The position numbers and the translations under genes were made by a program. DNA of 33,901 nucleotides from Candidatus Eiseniibacteriota bacterium. Its GTDB lineage: Bacteria; Eisenbacteria; RBG-16-71-46. The stretch covers positions 1 to 33,901 of the forward strand of contig JANYBS010000039.1 in NCBI GenBank assembly GCA_025360715.1, written 5' to 3'. Shown here piece by piece: positions 22,248 to 31,354 of this stretch. The notes beneath the pieces are model-generated. The model was not told the DNA's origin. It saw only the letters and a list, made by a program, of their open reading frames with translations, and searched no databases. Position 1 is the stretch's first letter. Each line of letters starts with the position of its first letter.

Positions 22248-23287
22248 GTGGCGCGCTACGCATCTCGGTCGTGATCCCCTGCCACGACGGCCTGCCCGAC
22301 GTGCTCGAGGCTGTTGCCTCGGTGCTGGCACAGACCGCGCCGGCGCACGAGATCGTGATCGTCGATGACGCTTCGAGCGACGGCTCTGCGAGAGCGCTCG
22401 AGCAGCGATTCGGCGAGCGCGTGAAGTTCGTGCGCGGGCATTTCGGCAGCGCCTCGGCCGCCCGCAATGCCGGCTGGCGTGCGGCCGCCGGTGAGTGGGT
22501 CGCGTTCCTCGATGCGGACGACTTGTGGTTCCCCGATAAGCTCGCGGTGGCCGCCGAACGTCTCGCCGCCGCACCCAAGGCCGATTGGTTCTTCAGTGAT
22601 GGCGCCTTCCGTACGCTCGACGGCCAGTGGCACGCGTCGTGGTTCGGGCTCTATGCGGATCTGGTGGAGCCCTATGTGGGCTCGCCGGTGGCACAGCTTT
22701 TCGAAGTGAACTTCGTGCTCACGTCTTCCACGATCGTGCGCCGTTCGGCGCTCGAGGCCGTCGGGGGCTTCGATGAGGCGCTCACGCACGCCGAGGATCT
22801 GGATCTGTGGATCCGTCTCTCTCGCGCCGGGCTCGCGACGGGCTCGCGCCGCGCGCTCGTGCGCTATCAGCATCGCGAAGGCGGCCTCACGCAGCAGACC
22901 GTGAAGCGGCTCGAGGGCGGTTGGATGTTGTTCTCGCGGCTCGCGGCCGACCCGGCCCTCGCGCCCGGCCTGCGCCGGCGCGCGCGGCGCCGCGCGTCGC
23001 TCTATGCCTACAAGCTGGCTCTGCATGCTCTGCGCGGCGGCCATGGCGGCGCGGCGCGCGAGCACTTCTCGCGGGCATGGCTGGTCCCCGAGCGCGTGGT
23101 GCCGGTGTTGCTGGGCTTCGTGGCGACGCTGCTGCCTGCGGCCCTCTTCCAGCGGCTGCGCGGACGCAGCAGCGCCGTCGCCCTGGCCACGCCCATGGTC
23201 GCGGTGCGGCGCGTCGCGCTGCGGGGCGAGGATGATCCCGGAGCCGGCGATGCAGGTGCGAACGGCCGCGCTGGGGAGCGATCGTGA
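22244..23287 (+). CDS. glycosyltransferase family 2 (second of a tandem pair)
   Basis: A GT-A-fold enzyme of 347 residues. It shares a 4-bp ATGA overlap with the preceding GT2. Seen: ISVVIPCHDGLPDVLEAV, VDDASSDGSA, the DxD-type motif DADD (90-93, FLDADDLW), and an acceptor-site motif GGFDEALTHAEDLDLWIRL, where ED is the likely catalytic base region. The C-terminus has an amphipathic or hydrophobic patch (VVPVLLGFVATLLPAALF) that may bind the membrane. Similarity in motif order and length to the upstream gene suggests an old tandem duplication followed by divergence. The sugar donor is unknown. Confidence 0.92.
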   Translation: MSGALRISVVIPCHDGLPDVLEAVASVLAQTAPAHEIVIVDDASSDGSARALEQRFGERVKFVRGHFGSASAARNAGWRAAAGEWVAFLDADDLWFPDKLAVAAERLAAAPKADWFFSDGAFRTLDGQWHASWFGLYADLVEPYVGSPVAQLFEVNFVLTSSTIVRRSALEAVGGFDEALTHAEDLDLWIRLSRAGLATGSRRALVRYQHREGGLTQQTVKRLEGGWMLFSRLAADPALAPGLRRRARRRASLYAYKLALHALRGGHGGAAREHFSRAWLVPERVVPVLLGFVATLLPAALFQRLRGRSSAVALATPMVAVRRVALRGEDDPGAGDAGANGRAGERS

Positions 23288-24780
23288 ACCGGGAGCCTGA
23301 AGGCGTCCGGCGCGTGGATCCTGCAGGCGAGGTGCGCGTCGCCGCGCACCGCCAGGCCGAAGCGATCTCCCGGCACATGGTGACTTACGCGGCGATCGCC
23401 GTCGTGATCATCATCATGTGCGCTCTCATCGCGCTCGACTACCTTTTCGTTCAGGAGACGCACCGCGTCATCAAAGTACTCATCGGCGTGACCGCGCTCG
23501 GCGCGATCCTTGCCATGCCGCGTCTGGGACTGCTGCTCCTGCCGGTCGTGACGCCGTTCCTGCCGTGGGTGCCGCCGACGCCGATACCCGGGCTCAATCC
23601 GCTGAACGTCCTCTTGTTCTCGATCTTCGGGACCTTCGCCCTGGGCCGCATCCTTGCGCGCCAGGACGTTTTTCGTCCGACGCGGCTCGGACGGATCCTG
23701 GGATTTCTGCTGCTTCTGTGCCTGGTGTCCATCTTCCGCGGCGCCGCCGTGCCCACGGGCTATATCTATGACGCCCGCGCGACCAGTCTGCAGTTCTTCC
23801 GCGCAGCGACCACCTTTGCACCGTACTTCATCTATCTCTCCATGCTGCGCGACCGCACGGAGCGCCGGCGCGTCGCGTGGGCACTGCTCATCGGCCTGCT
23901 GCTCGAGGGCCTCGTCACGATGAAGCTCGGCCGCAACGGCTCGGGCAGCCGGGCGATCGGCACGATCGGCCAGTCGAACGAACTGGGTGCGTACCTCGCG
24001 ATCTTCAGCGTGATGGGCGCGGCGATGATGGCGGGTACACGCAACTGGTTCGCCAAGCTCTCGATCGCCGCGATCGCGGGGATCGGCGTGCTCGGCGTCA
24101 TGTTGTCGGTCTCACGGGGCAGTCTGCTCGCGCTCGTCGCCGGCCTGGTGGTGGTCGCGTGGCGCAGTTCCAAGTGGGTCGTGGGGTTGCTGGTGCTGGC
24201 GCTTGCCCTAGGCCCGATCTGGCTGCCGGACTACGTCATGGACCGCATCAAGAGTTCGTCGGTGCAGGTCGAGGGCAGCGACGAGGCCACGGTCGACATG
24301 GCGGCCGAAGCTCGCCTCGAGACGTGGCGCACGATCCTCACGGTCGTGCAGGATCACCCGCTCGACGGCGTGGGTTTCGCCGGACTGGCTTATGTACTTC
24401 CCGATGTGGGCTCCGAACTGGGCTTGGAGGAGGTCAAGGATTCCGCCCACAACACCTTCCTGCGCATGCTCAGTGAGATGGGCGCGGTCGGACTGGCGCT
24501 GTTCGTCTGGCTGCTCTGGAAGGCCTGGGTGCTGGGCGACCAGGGCGTGCGCCGTGCGCGCGATGCGTTCGACCGCTCGCTCGCGGTGGGCCTGTGCGGC
24601 GCGGTCGTGACCATGGTGGTCTCGTGCGCGTTCGGGGACCGTTTCTTCAGCGTGATCATCTCGAGCGGATTCTGGATCCTTTGCGCGCTTGTCGACCATC
24701 AAGTGCAGAACGAGCCGGCCGCCGAGCCGGCGCTTGCGGTGGTTCCGCGCGCGCGCCGCTTCGGAAGGGCGCGCGCATGA
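23284..24780 (+). CDS. O-antigen ligase/Wzy-type polymerase family membrane protein
   Basis: A polytopic inner-membrane protein of 498 residues, expected to polymerise flipped repeat units in the periplasm. The GTG at 23284 overlaps the previous stop as GTGA and has GGGGAG 5 nt upstream. Seen: about ten or more hydrophobic helices from residue 35 on, and the Wzy_C (PF04932) signature in the last third: HPLDGVGFAGLAY, a large periplasmic segment, then SAHNTFLRMLSEMGAVGLALF (in the HN-x-FL and EMG positions; H389). It sits in a locus with flippase and co-polymerase, so polymerase is more likely than ligase. The family cannot be split by sequence alone. Confidence 0.88.
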   Translation: MNREPEGVRRVDPAGEVRVAAHRQAEAISRHMVTYAAIAVVIIIMCALIALDYLFVQETHRVIKVLIGVTALGAILAMPRLGLLLLPVVTPFLPWVPPTPIPGLNPLNVLLFSIFGTFALGRILARQDVFRPTRLGRILGFLLLLCLVSIFRGAAVPTGYIYDARATSLQFFRAATTFAPYFIYLSMLRDRTERRRVAWALLIGLLLEGLVTMKLGRNGSGSRAIGTIGQSNELGAYLAIFSVMGAAMMAGTRNWFAKLSIAAIAGIGVLGVMLSVSRGSLLALVAGLVVVAWRSSKWVVGLLVLALALGPIWLPDYVMDRIKSSSVQVEGSDEATVDMAAEARLETWRTILTVVQDHPLDGVGFAGLAYVLPDVGSELGLEEVKDSAHNTFLRMLSEMGAVGLALFVWLLWKAWVLGDQGVRRARDAFDRSLAVGLCGAVVTMVVSCAFGDRFFSVIISSGFWILCALVDHQVQNEPAAEPALAVVPRARRFGRARA

Positions 24781-25796
24781 GTGGCCGTGCCCTGCGCTGG
24801 CTGCTGAGCCTTGGCGTGCGCGCGCCGCGCGCACATGCGGGTGCGCCGCGCCTGACGATCATCCGTCAGCACCGGATCTATCGCGCCGAGGAACGTCCGC
24901 TCTACCGCCTGGGCGTGAGCGAGGCGATCTTCGAGGCACAGGTCGCATCGTGCGTCGCGGCCGGGCTCACGCCCATGACGGTGGCTGATGGCCTCGCGTG
25001 GCTGGCCCGCGGCGAGCGCGGCCACCGCGTGGCCTTCACGTTCGACGACGGCTATGCGGATAACGCCACGCACGCGGTGCCGATCCTGGCGCGATACGGC
25101 GCCAAGGGCACGTTCTACCTGGCCGCCGGCCTGATGCAGGAGCAGCGCGCGCCATGGTGGGACGAACTCGCATGGTGCCTCACCGAAGCCACGCGCAAGC
25201 GCGCGAGCATCGACTTCGGCGCGCAGCCGGTGGCGCTGGAGCTGGGAACATGGGCGGGGCAGAGGGTTGCGCTCGGCGCGCTGCTGCCGCTGCTGCGCGT
25301 GCCGCCGGACGAACAACGCGCGCGCTTCGATGCGCTGAGAGGCGCGACCGGCGTGAGTTCGCCCGCGCCCTGCGAGCTGGCTGGCTGGCCTCTTGCGGCG
25401 CGGTTCGCCGAGGCTGCCATGGAGGTCGGGGCGCACACCCTGTCGCATCCGTTCCTCACACTGGTACCGCCGGCGTCGCAGGCCAGCGAGATCGCGGACT
25501 CCGCGGCGCTCATCCGTGAACGGCTGGGCGCCCCGGTGACCGGGCTCGCGTACCCGAATGGCGACCACGACGAAAGTGTCGTGCGCGCCGCGCAGGCCAG
25601 CGGGCTCACGTACGCGGTCACCACGAATGCGGGTGACTGCCGCGACGTGCGCGCGCCATTCCGCCTTCCGCGCCGCGCGCTCACCGAGGGCGCCTGCATG
25701 GGCCCTGGGGCGCGCTTCTCGGCGCACATGCTGCGCGCGGAGCTGACCGGCGCGTTCGATCCCTTGCGTCGCGGGCGCGTCGAGGCGGGCACATGA
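24777..25796 (+). CDS. polysaccharide deacetylase (NodB-homology domain)
   Basis: A metal-dependent carbohydrate esterase (CE4-like) of 339 residues that would remove N- or O-acetyl groups from the polysaccharide or its precursor. The ATG at 24777 overlaps the polymerase stop as ATGA. Seen: an N-terminal region RIYRAEERPLYRLGVSEAIF typical of this subfamily, then NodB motif 1 TFDDGY (D90, D91), motif 2 HTLSHP (H220, H224) and motif 3 LAYPNGDHDE (258 on). Asp and both metal-binding His are present, so activity is plausible. The stretch between motifs 1 and 2 has a roughly 100-residue insert (WWDELAWCLTEATRK...), common in exopolysaccharide/XrtA-linked members. No clear signal peptide is seen, so the location is uncertain. 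Confidence 0.9.
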   Translation: MSGRALRWLLSLGVRAPRAHAGAPRLTIIRQHRIYRAEERPLYRLGVSEAIFEAQVASCVAAGLTPMTVADGLAWLARGERGHRVAFTFDDGYADNATHAVPILARYGAKGTFYLAAGLMQEQRAPWWDELAWCLTEATRKRASIDFGAQPVALELGTWAGQRVALGALLPLLRVPPDEQRARFDALRGATGVSSPAPCELAGWPLAARFAEAAMEVGAHTLSHPFLTLVPPASQASEIADSAALIRERLGAPVTGLAYPNGDHDESVVRAAQASGLTYAVTTNAGDCRDVRAPFRLPRRALTEGACMGPGARFSAHMLRAELTGAFDPLRRGRVEAGT

Positions 25797-26953
25797 GCGC
25801 GCCGACACCGGGCTCGCCGCCGCGCCGGATCCGGCTGTTGTACGTGGCCGGCAACTTCGTCACGGGCGGCGCGGAGCGTCACCTGCTCGAGATGTGGCGG
25901 CGGCTGGACCGCACGCGCTTCGACGTGCGCATCGCCTGCCTGCGCCGCGAGGGCGCGTTCACGCCGCAGGTCGAAGCGCTCGGCTTGCCCATCATCGATC
26001 TGGAAGTGACCAAGCTCTACAACGCGACGGGCGTGCGCGGCTTGCTCCGCCTCATCTCGTTGGTGCGCGAATTCCGGCCCGACGTGATCCATGGATATCT
26101 CTTTGGTCCGAACCTGTTCGCGGCGCTTGCCGGGCGGCTGTGCGGCGTGAAGGTCGTGGCGGTGGCCAAAAGAAATGTCGACGCTTTCGAGACGCCGCGG
26201 CAGATCGCCGTGCAGCGCATGGCGCACCGCTGGGCCACGCATGTCACTGCGGTGAGCGAAGAGGTCGCGCAGAGCTCCGTGGCACTGGGCGTGCCGCGCT
26301 CGCGCGTGACGGTGATCGAGAACGGTGTCGACATCGCCCGCTTCGATGGCCAGGACGCGAGTGGCGATGGCTTGGGCTTGCCCGCGCGTGCCGCGGACGT
26401 GCCGCTCATCGGCAGCGTCGGCTGCCTGGCACCTCGCAAGGACTACGGCACGCTGATTGCCGCGCTCGCGCAGATGCGCGACCAAGGCGTGGCATTCGCA
26501 TGCGCGATCGCCGGGGAGGGACCGGACCGTCCAGCGCTCGAAGCACAGGCCGCACAGCTGGGCTTGAGCGCACAGGTGGCGTTCCTGGGCGAGCGCCGCG
26601 ATGTGGACCGGCTGCTGCCGGCGTTCGATGTGTTCACGCTCTCGTCACGCGAGGAGGGCATTCCGAACGCTCTGCTCGAAGCCATGGCGGCGGCTCGCGC
26701 TTGTGTGGTCACCGACGTGGGCGGCAATCGCGAAGTGCTGCGCGATGGTGTGACCGGCTGGCTCGTGCCGGCGCAGACGCCCTCTGCGCTGGCGGACGCG
26801 CTCACGCAGGCCATGCGCGATTCCCGCGAGGCGCAACGCCGCGGCCACGCCGCACGCGAGGCGATGCTGACCGAGCGCAGCATCGATGCGATGGTGCGGC
26901 GGCATGAGAAGTTCTACGAAGACGCACTCGGCCGCGACGAGGTGGCGTCATGA
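25793..26953 (+). CDS. glycosyltransferase family 4 (first of three in a row)
   Basis: A GT-B-fold retaining glycosyltransferase of 386 residues, joined to the deacetylase by ATGA overlap. Seen: N-terminal donor/acceptor fold with VAGNFVTGGAERHLLEM (glycine loop), DVIHGYLFGPN, VSEEVAQ and VIENGVDIARF, then the Glycos_transf_1 domain with GSVGCLAPRKDYGTLI, AGEGPDRPALE and the EX7E motif E288-x7-E296 (REEGIPNALLEAM). All family signatures are intact. The donor is a nucleotide sugar of unknown type. No membrane helix is seen. Confidence 0.93.
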   Translation: MSAPTPGSPPRRIRLLYVAGNFVTGGAERHLLEMWRRLDRTRFDVRIACLRREGAFTPQVEALGLPIIDLEVTKLYNATGVRGLLRLISLVREFRPDVIHGYLFGPNLFAALAGRLCGVKVVAVAKRNVDAFETPRQIAVQRMAHRWATHVTAVSEEVAQSSVALGVPRSRVTVIENGVDIARFDGQDASGDGLGLPARAADVPLIGSVGCLAPRKDYGTLIAALAQMRDQGVAFACAIAGEGPDRPALEAQAAQLGLSAQVAFLGERRDVDRLLPAFDVFTLSSREEGIPNALLEAMAAARACVVTDVGGNREVLRDGVTGWLVPAQTPSALADALTQAMRDSREAQRRGHAAREAMLTERSIDAMVRRHEKFYEDALGRDEVAS

Positions 26954-28179
26954 CGCCTGCGGGCGCTTCGCGCCAGCCGAGCATGCTGTACGTGACGACC
27001 ACGTTCCCGACGCTCGCGGCGTTCATCGAGAATGAGGTCAAGCGCCTGCATGCGCGCGGCGTGCGCGTGCAGGTGGTGACGTTGCGGCGCAAGAGCACCG
27101 AGTACCAGCCGGAACATGCGCCGCTGCTGGAACTCACGCAGGAGATCGGCTCGCCGTTCGCGCTTGCGGGGTGGGGCGCGTTGCTCGCGTGGCTGGTCCG
27201 CAAGCCGCACGTGCTGGTCCCCGAGGTGGCGCACATGCTGTGGGCATCGCGCCGCAGCGCGTACGCGCTTGCCGGGCACCTTGCATACCTGCCCGCGGCC
27301 GCACGCGTGGCGAGCCTGGCTCAGGCCGAGGACATCGATCGCATCCATGGCGCATGGGCGCACTTTCCGGCGTCGGTCGCCTATCTGGCTGCAAAGCTCA
27401 CGGGCCGGCGCTTCAGCATGGCTGCACATGCCGGCGCCGACCTGTATCGCACGCAGGCGTTCCTGGCTCCCAAACTGCTTGCGGCGGACTTCACCACCGC
27501 TTGTGTGCGCGGCAACGCCGACATGCTGCGGCTCTTGGCGCCGGGCGCGCGCGTCGAATGGCTCTACCACGGCACCGACCTGAAGCGCTTTGGCACCATC
27601 GTGCGCGCGCGAAGCGCCGAGCCGATGCTGCTGGTGGTGGGCCGTTTGGCGGCGCCCAAGGGCTTCGATGATGCGCTCGTCGCGCTCGGACACCTGCGCG
27701 CGCGCGGACTCACGCCGCGCTTCGTGATCGTGGGCGACGGCCCCCAGCGCGCGGCGCTCGAGGACCTGGCCCGTTCGCAGGGCGTCGAATCGCAGGTGGA
27801 GTTCCGCGGTGCGCTCGACCACGACGGCATCGCGCCGCTGTACGCGCAGGCGTGGATGCTGCTCGCGCCCAGCAAGGTCATGGCGAATGGCCGCCGCGAC
27901 GGCATCCCCAATGTGGTCATCGAAGCGATGGCGGCGGGGGTACCGGTGGCGGGCACGCGCGCGACCGGCATCGAAGAAGCGGTGATCCCCGGACGCACCG
28001 GCGCGCTGTCGGATCCGAACGACCCCAAGGCGCTGGCGGACGCGATCGAGCCGCTGCTGCGCGACGCGGCCGAAATCGACCGCCTGGGCGCGATCGCGCG
28101 CACCTCGGTGACCGAGACGTTCGACGCGGATGCGAACTTCGAGAAGCTGTGGGCTTTGTTCTTCGCGGCCGCTTCATGA
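26950..28179 (+). CDS. glycosyltransferase family 4 (WcaL/AmsK-like, second of three)
   Basis: A GT-B-fold enzyme of 409 residues with ATGA overlap at both ends. Seen: YVTTTFPTLAAFIENEVKRL, a start typical of colanic-acid WcaL/AmsK-like enzymes, then IHGAWAHFPASVAYLAA, HAGADLYR, and LYHGTDLKRF. The C-terminal domain has VGRLAAPKGFDDAL, VGDGPQRAALEDLA and a modified EX7E motif in which the first Glu is Asp (D317-x7-E325, RRDGIPNVVIEAM). The Asp substitution is common in this subgroup. WcaL adds galactose in E. coli colanic acid; the sugar here is not predictable. Confidence 0.92.
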   Translation: MTPAGASRQPSMLYVTTTFPTLAAFIENEVKRLHARGVRVQVVTLRRKSTEYQPEHAPLLELTQEIGSPFALAGWGALLAWLVRKPHVLVPEVAHMLWASRRSAYALAGHLAYLPAAARVASLAQAEDIDRIHGAWAHFPASVAYLAAKLTGRRFSMAAHAGADLYRTQAFLAPKLLAADFTTACVRGNADMLRLLAPGARVEWLYHGTDLKRFGTIVRARSAEPMLLVVGRLAAPKGFDDALVALGHLRARGLTPRFVIVGDGPQRAALEDLARSQGVESQVEFRGALDHDGIAPLYAQAWMLLAPSKVMANGRRDGIPNVVIEAMAAGVPVAGTRATGIEEAVIPGRTGALSDPNDPKALADAIEPLLRDAAEIDRLGAIARTSVTETFDADANFEKLWALFFAAAS

Positions 28180-29312
28180 CCATGCGAGTCATGCACGTGG
28201 TCGAGGCCATGCATCAGGGCGGCGCCGAATCGCTCGTGGTCGAGCATGTGCGGCTCGCGGCGCCGGGCATCCAGAACACGGTCGTGGCGCTCAATCGTGG
28301 CGGGCCTTCGCTCGAAGCGGCCGCGGCAGCCGGCGCCGATACGGTGCTGCTCGGCAAGGGTGACGCGCGGCTCGCGGGACTCTTCAAGCTTTCGGCGCTC
28401 ATGCGGGAGCGCCGCATCGATGTGGTGAACGGTCACAATCCCACGGGCGCCATGTATGCGACGCTCGCGGCGCGCATGGCCGGCGTGCCGGTCGTGGTCC
28501 GCACCGAGCACAGCATTCACTATCCGGGCCGGGGTTTTCGTTTCTACGGTCCCATCGAGTCGCTCATCACCACGCTGAGCGACCGGGTGATCTGCGTCTG
28601 CGAGGCCTCGCGCGCGAGTCACGCGTCGCGCTTCACGGGGCAGGAGCACAAATTCATCACGGTCTTGAACGGCATCTCCGATCCGCCGGTGCCGGCGCCC
28701 GATCGCGATGCGACGCGCGCCGCGCTGGGGCTTGCCGCCACGCAGCGAATGGCGCTCACCGTGGGCAGCCTGACCAAGCAGAAGTCGCAGGACGTGATGC
28801 TGCGCGGCTTCGCGCGCGCTGCCGCGCGGGTGGAGGGCGCGGTGCTGCTCATCGCCGGCGAGGGTGTACTGCGCGAGCCGCTTCTGGCATTGCACCGAGA
28901 GCTCCAGTTGGGCGAGCGCGTGCGGTTCCTGGGGCCGCGTACCGACGTGCCCACCCTGATGGCCGCGTGTGACCTGTTCGTGTTGTCGTCCTCACGCGAG
29001 GGGCTCTCGGTGACGCTGCTCGAAGCGATGCGCGCCTCGCGCGCCTGCCTCGCCACCCAGGTGGGCGGCAATGGCGAAGCCGTGGCTGACGGCGTGACCG
29101 GCCGCATCGTGCCGGTGGGAGACGATGCCGCCATGGGAGATGCATTCGTGGACCTGCTCGAACATCGCGAGCGCCTGGCCGCGTTCGGCGCAGCCGGGCA
29201 TGCGCGCTGGCGCGAGCGGTTCACGGCCAGCGGCATGGTCGGCGCGACCGAGCGGCTCTATCGCGATGCGCTCGCAGCGCGCGGGCGGGAGGTGGCGCAT
29301 GCGGCTGCTTGA
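28176..29312 (+). CDS. glycosyltransferase family 4 (third of three)
   Basis: A GT-B-fold enzyme of 378 residues from ATG 28176 (ATGA overlap with the preceding gene); an ATG two codons later (28182) is also possible. Seen: MHVVEAMHQGGAESLVVEH, VVNGHNPTGAMYATLAA, RTEHSIHY, VSEASR-like VCEASRASHASR, VLNGI, then VGSLTKQKSQDVML, AGEGVLREPLLAL and an EX7E motif E275-x7-E283 (SREGLSVTLLEAM). Its last 14 bp overlap the CapA-like gene. Open frame upstream to 27852 lies inside the preceding gene and is not coding. Donor unknown. Confidence 0.92.
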   Translation: MTMRVMHVVEAMHQGGAESLVVEHVRLAAPGIQNTVVALNRGGPSLEAAAAAGADTVLLGKGDARLAGLFKLSALMRERRIDVVNGHNPTGAMYATLAARMAGVPVVVRTEHSIHYPGRGFRFYGPIESLITTLSDRVICVCEASRASHASRFTGQEHKFITVLNGISDPPVPAPDRDATRAALGLAATQRMALTVGSLTKQKSQDVMLRGFARAAARVEGAVLLIAGEGVLREPLLALHRELQLGERVRFLGPRTDVPTLMAACDLFVLSSSREGLSVTLLEAMRASRACLATQVGGNGEAVADGVTGRIVPVGDDAAMGDAFVDLLEHRERLAAFGAAGHARWRERFTASGMVGATERLYRDALAARGREVAHAAA

Positions 29313-30456
29313 GCCCGCGGGGGAGCCGTACTTCACTCTGGCTGCGATCGGCGACGTGGGCGTTATCGGCAGCGCCCGCGCGCGCGCAGCGCGCGAAGGC
29401 TGGGACGCGCCGTTCGCCGCGCTCGCGCCGGCGTTCGCCGCCGCCGACCTGTCGTTCGCTAATCTGGAGTTCCCGGTCGGACGCCGCGACTGGGTCAAGG
29501 CTGGCCGCGCCGATGAGTTCTTTCACGACGACGACATCGCCGCAGCGCTCGTGCGCGCCGGCGTGAAGGTCGTCTCACTGGCCAACAACCACATGATGGA
29601 TTGCGGACCGCAAGGTCTGGCGCGGACGCTCGAGGTCTGCCGCTCAGCCGGCTTGGCGGTGATGGGCGCGGGCGCCGACCTGGCGGCGGCGCGTGCGCCT
29701 GCGCGCTTCACCGTTCGCGGCACGCGCGTGGCGCTGCTCGCGTACTCGCAGACCAGCACCGATGCCGCGGGCGCCCAGTCGCCGGGCATCGCGCCGCTAG
29801 ATCCCATGATGATCACCGAGGACGTCGCGCGCGCCCGTTCCCAGACGGACGTCGTGATCGTCTCTGTGCATTGGGGTTCCATGTACGTGGACTACCCTCC
29901 GCCACGCGTGCTCGATCAGGCCAAGGCGATCCTCGCCGCCGGGCCCGACGTCGTGCTGGGGCACCATCCGCACGTGCTCCAAGGCGCGGAGCGCCGCGGC
30001 CGGACGATCGTGCTCTACAGCATGGGCGACGCGGTGTTCAACTGCCGCGCCGGCGACTTTCACGCCCAGGTCTCGGCCCAGGTGCGGCTCGAGAGCGCGG
30101 TGTTCATGCTCACACTGGCGCATGACGCCCATGGACTCGACGTGCAACCCCTGCAGCTGGACGATGACGGTTTCCCCTCCGCCGCCGCGGGGCCGCCGGC
30201 CGACGCGGCACTCGCGCGGTGGCGCGGATTGAGCGATGGTCTTGCCGACGCGGAGGCGCGCTTTGCTGCCGAGGGCGCGCCACGATTGCTGCAATACGAA
30301 CTCCAGAGCCTTGGCACTTACGTGCGCCAAGGTCGATGGGATCGCGTCGTGAAGCTGCTGGGGTCGGTGCGGCCGCGTCATCTGCCGCTGCTATGGACCG
30401 CGCTCACGCGAGGGAAGAAGAAGGCCGCTGACCCACCTGCAAGGAGATCTGCATGA
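29299..30456 (+). CDS. CapA/PgsA-like metallophosphatase-fold protein
   Basis: A 385-residue member of the PGA_cap family (calcineurin-like fold), named for the poly-gamma-glutamate capsule protein CapA; in polysaccharide loci its exact role is unclear. The ATG at 29299 follows GGGAGG and overlaps the GT4 gene by 14 bp. Seen: metal-site motifs in order G18-D19-V20, NLEFP (55-59), LANNHMMDCGPQG (H98), HWGSMY (H191), GHHPHV (222-226) and YSMGDAVFN, where most relatives have YSLGNFVF. The metal-binding set is complete. No signal peptide is seen, although CapA proteins are usually outside the membrane, so a cytoplasmic role is possible. It is embedded between a glycosyltransferase and a methyltransferase, so a repeat-unit modification is conceivable. 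Confidence 0.9.
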   Translation: MRLLEPAGEPYFTLAAIGDVGVIGSARARAAREGWDAPFAALAPAFAAADLSFANLEFPVGRRDWVKAGRADEFFHDDDIAAALVRAGVKVVSLANNHMMDCGPQGLARTLEVCRSAGLAVMGAGADLAAARAPARFTVRGTRVALLAYSQTSTDAAGAQSPGIAPLDPMMITEDVARARSQTDVVIVSVHWGSMYVDYPPPRVLDQAKAILAAGPDVVLGHHPHVLQGAERRGRTIVLYSMGDAVFNCRAGDFHAQVSAQVRLESAVFMLTLAHDAHGLDVQPLQLDDDGFPSAAAGPPADAALARWRGLSDGLADAEARFAAEGAPRLLQYELQSLGTYVRQGRWDRVVKLLGSVRPRHLPLLWTALTRGKKKAADPPARRSA

Positions 30457-31331
30457 GCAACGCCGCGGATAACGCACGTGAGCGCTTCGAGCGCTTCGTG
30501 CGCTGGACCATCCAGAAGGAGTACGGCCCCATCCAGGCGCGGCTGCCAGAAGGCGAGCGTGCGGCTTTCGCGGACTACTACAAGAACCTGCCCAAGCCCG
30601 GCGATGAGGCCGCGATCGCGCGCTACCTGCGCGGCTTCTGGCGTAGCGAGGCCGGCTGGACGGCGCGCTGGATCGGCGAGCGCGCCAAGGCGATCGGCGC
30701 GCGTCCACGCGTGATGGACGCCGGCTCGGGCTTCGGCACGTACGCGATGCTCTACGCGTCGGCGGGCGCCGATGTCGTGGGCGCCGATCTGCGCCCGGAC
30801 CGCTTGGCGGCGGCGCAGACTCGCCTCGAGTTCCACCGCGAGTCCACCGGCGAGACGTTGCCCGTGCGCTATGACCGAGCCGACCTCACCAAGGAGTGGG
30901 ACGGCGACTACGACCTGGTGTGGGTCTACAACGCGCTGTCGCACATCGATCCGGTCGAAGGCTTCCTGGAACAGGTGCGCAAGCACCTGAAGCCCGGCGG
31001 TGTGCTGGTGATCGGCGACATCAACGGCGCGCACCCCAAGCACCACAAGCGCCTGCAAGAGATCCGCGGCGACGATGTGCACCCCGGCTACACGGCGCCC
31101 GACGGCCAGCACTACACTTATGCCATGGAACGCGAATTCCCGCCGGGGGAGATCCGCCAGATCTTCGAGGCGAATGGCCTGCGCATGGTCCATCACGAGC
31201 TCTTCTGGGGCGGTCTCGGCATGTTGCCCGAGCCGGTCTACCAGCTGGCCATGCGGCCAGTGCAGAGTATGTGGTGGTTCGGACACCAAGTGGCGCTGCG
31301 GCAGCTGGTCGTGGCCACGCCCGCTCGCTGA
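30453..31331 (+). CDS. class I SAM-dependent methyltransferase
   Basis: A Rossmann-fold methyltransferase of 292 residues, likely to methylate a sugar of the polysaccharide or another operon product. ATGA overlap with the CapA-like gene, with AAGGAGA 7 nt upstream of the ATG. Seen: an N-terminal cap (1-85), motif I VMDAGSGFGTYA (87-98), the acidic end of strand 2 (VVGADLRPDRL), DYDLVWVYNALSHIDPVEGF as motif post-I/II, and the LKPGGVLVIGD strand (motif III). The C-terminal third (REFPPGEIRQIFEANGLRM) is of the UbiE/Methyltransf_11 kind. The substrate cannot be inferred; its place in the operon points to the exopolysaccharide. Confidence 0.92.
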   Translation: MSNAADNARERFERFVRWTIQKEYGPIQARLPEGERAAFADYYKNLPKPGDEAAIARYLRGFWRSEAGWTARWIGERAKAIGARPRVMDAGSGFGTYAMLYASAGADVVGADLRPDRLAAAQTRLEFHRESTGETLPVRYDRADLTKEWDGDYDLVWVYNALSHIDPVEGFLEQVRKHLKPGGVLVIGDINGAHPKHHKRLQEIRGDDVHPGYTAPDGQHYTYAMEREFPPGEIRQIFEANGLRMVHHELFWGGLGMLPEPVYQLAMRPVQSMWWFGHQVALRQLVVATPAR

Positions 31332-31354
31332 CTTCATTCAAGGACCCCGCTTCG

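Noticed and set aside
30896-31354. Upstream extension of the GT4-PGT frame into the methyltransferase gene
   Set aside because: GT4 homology starts at ATG 31355 (VLFVTQYFPPE) with AAGGA upstream; the extension is a shadow of the methyltransferase.
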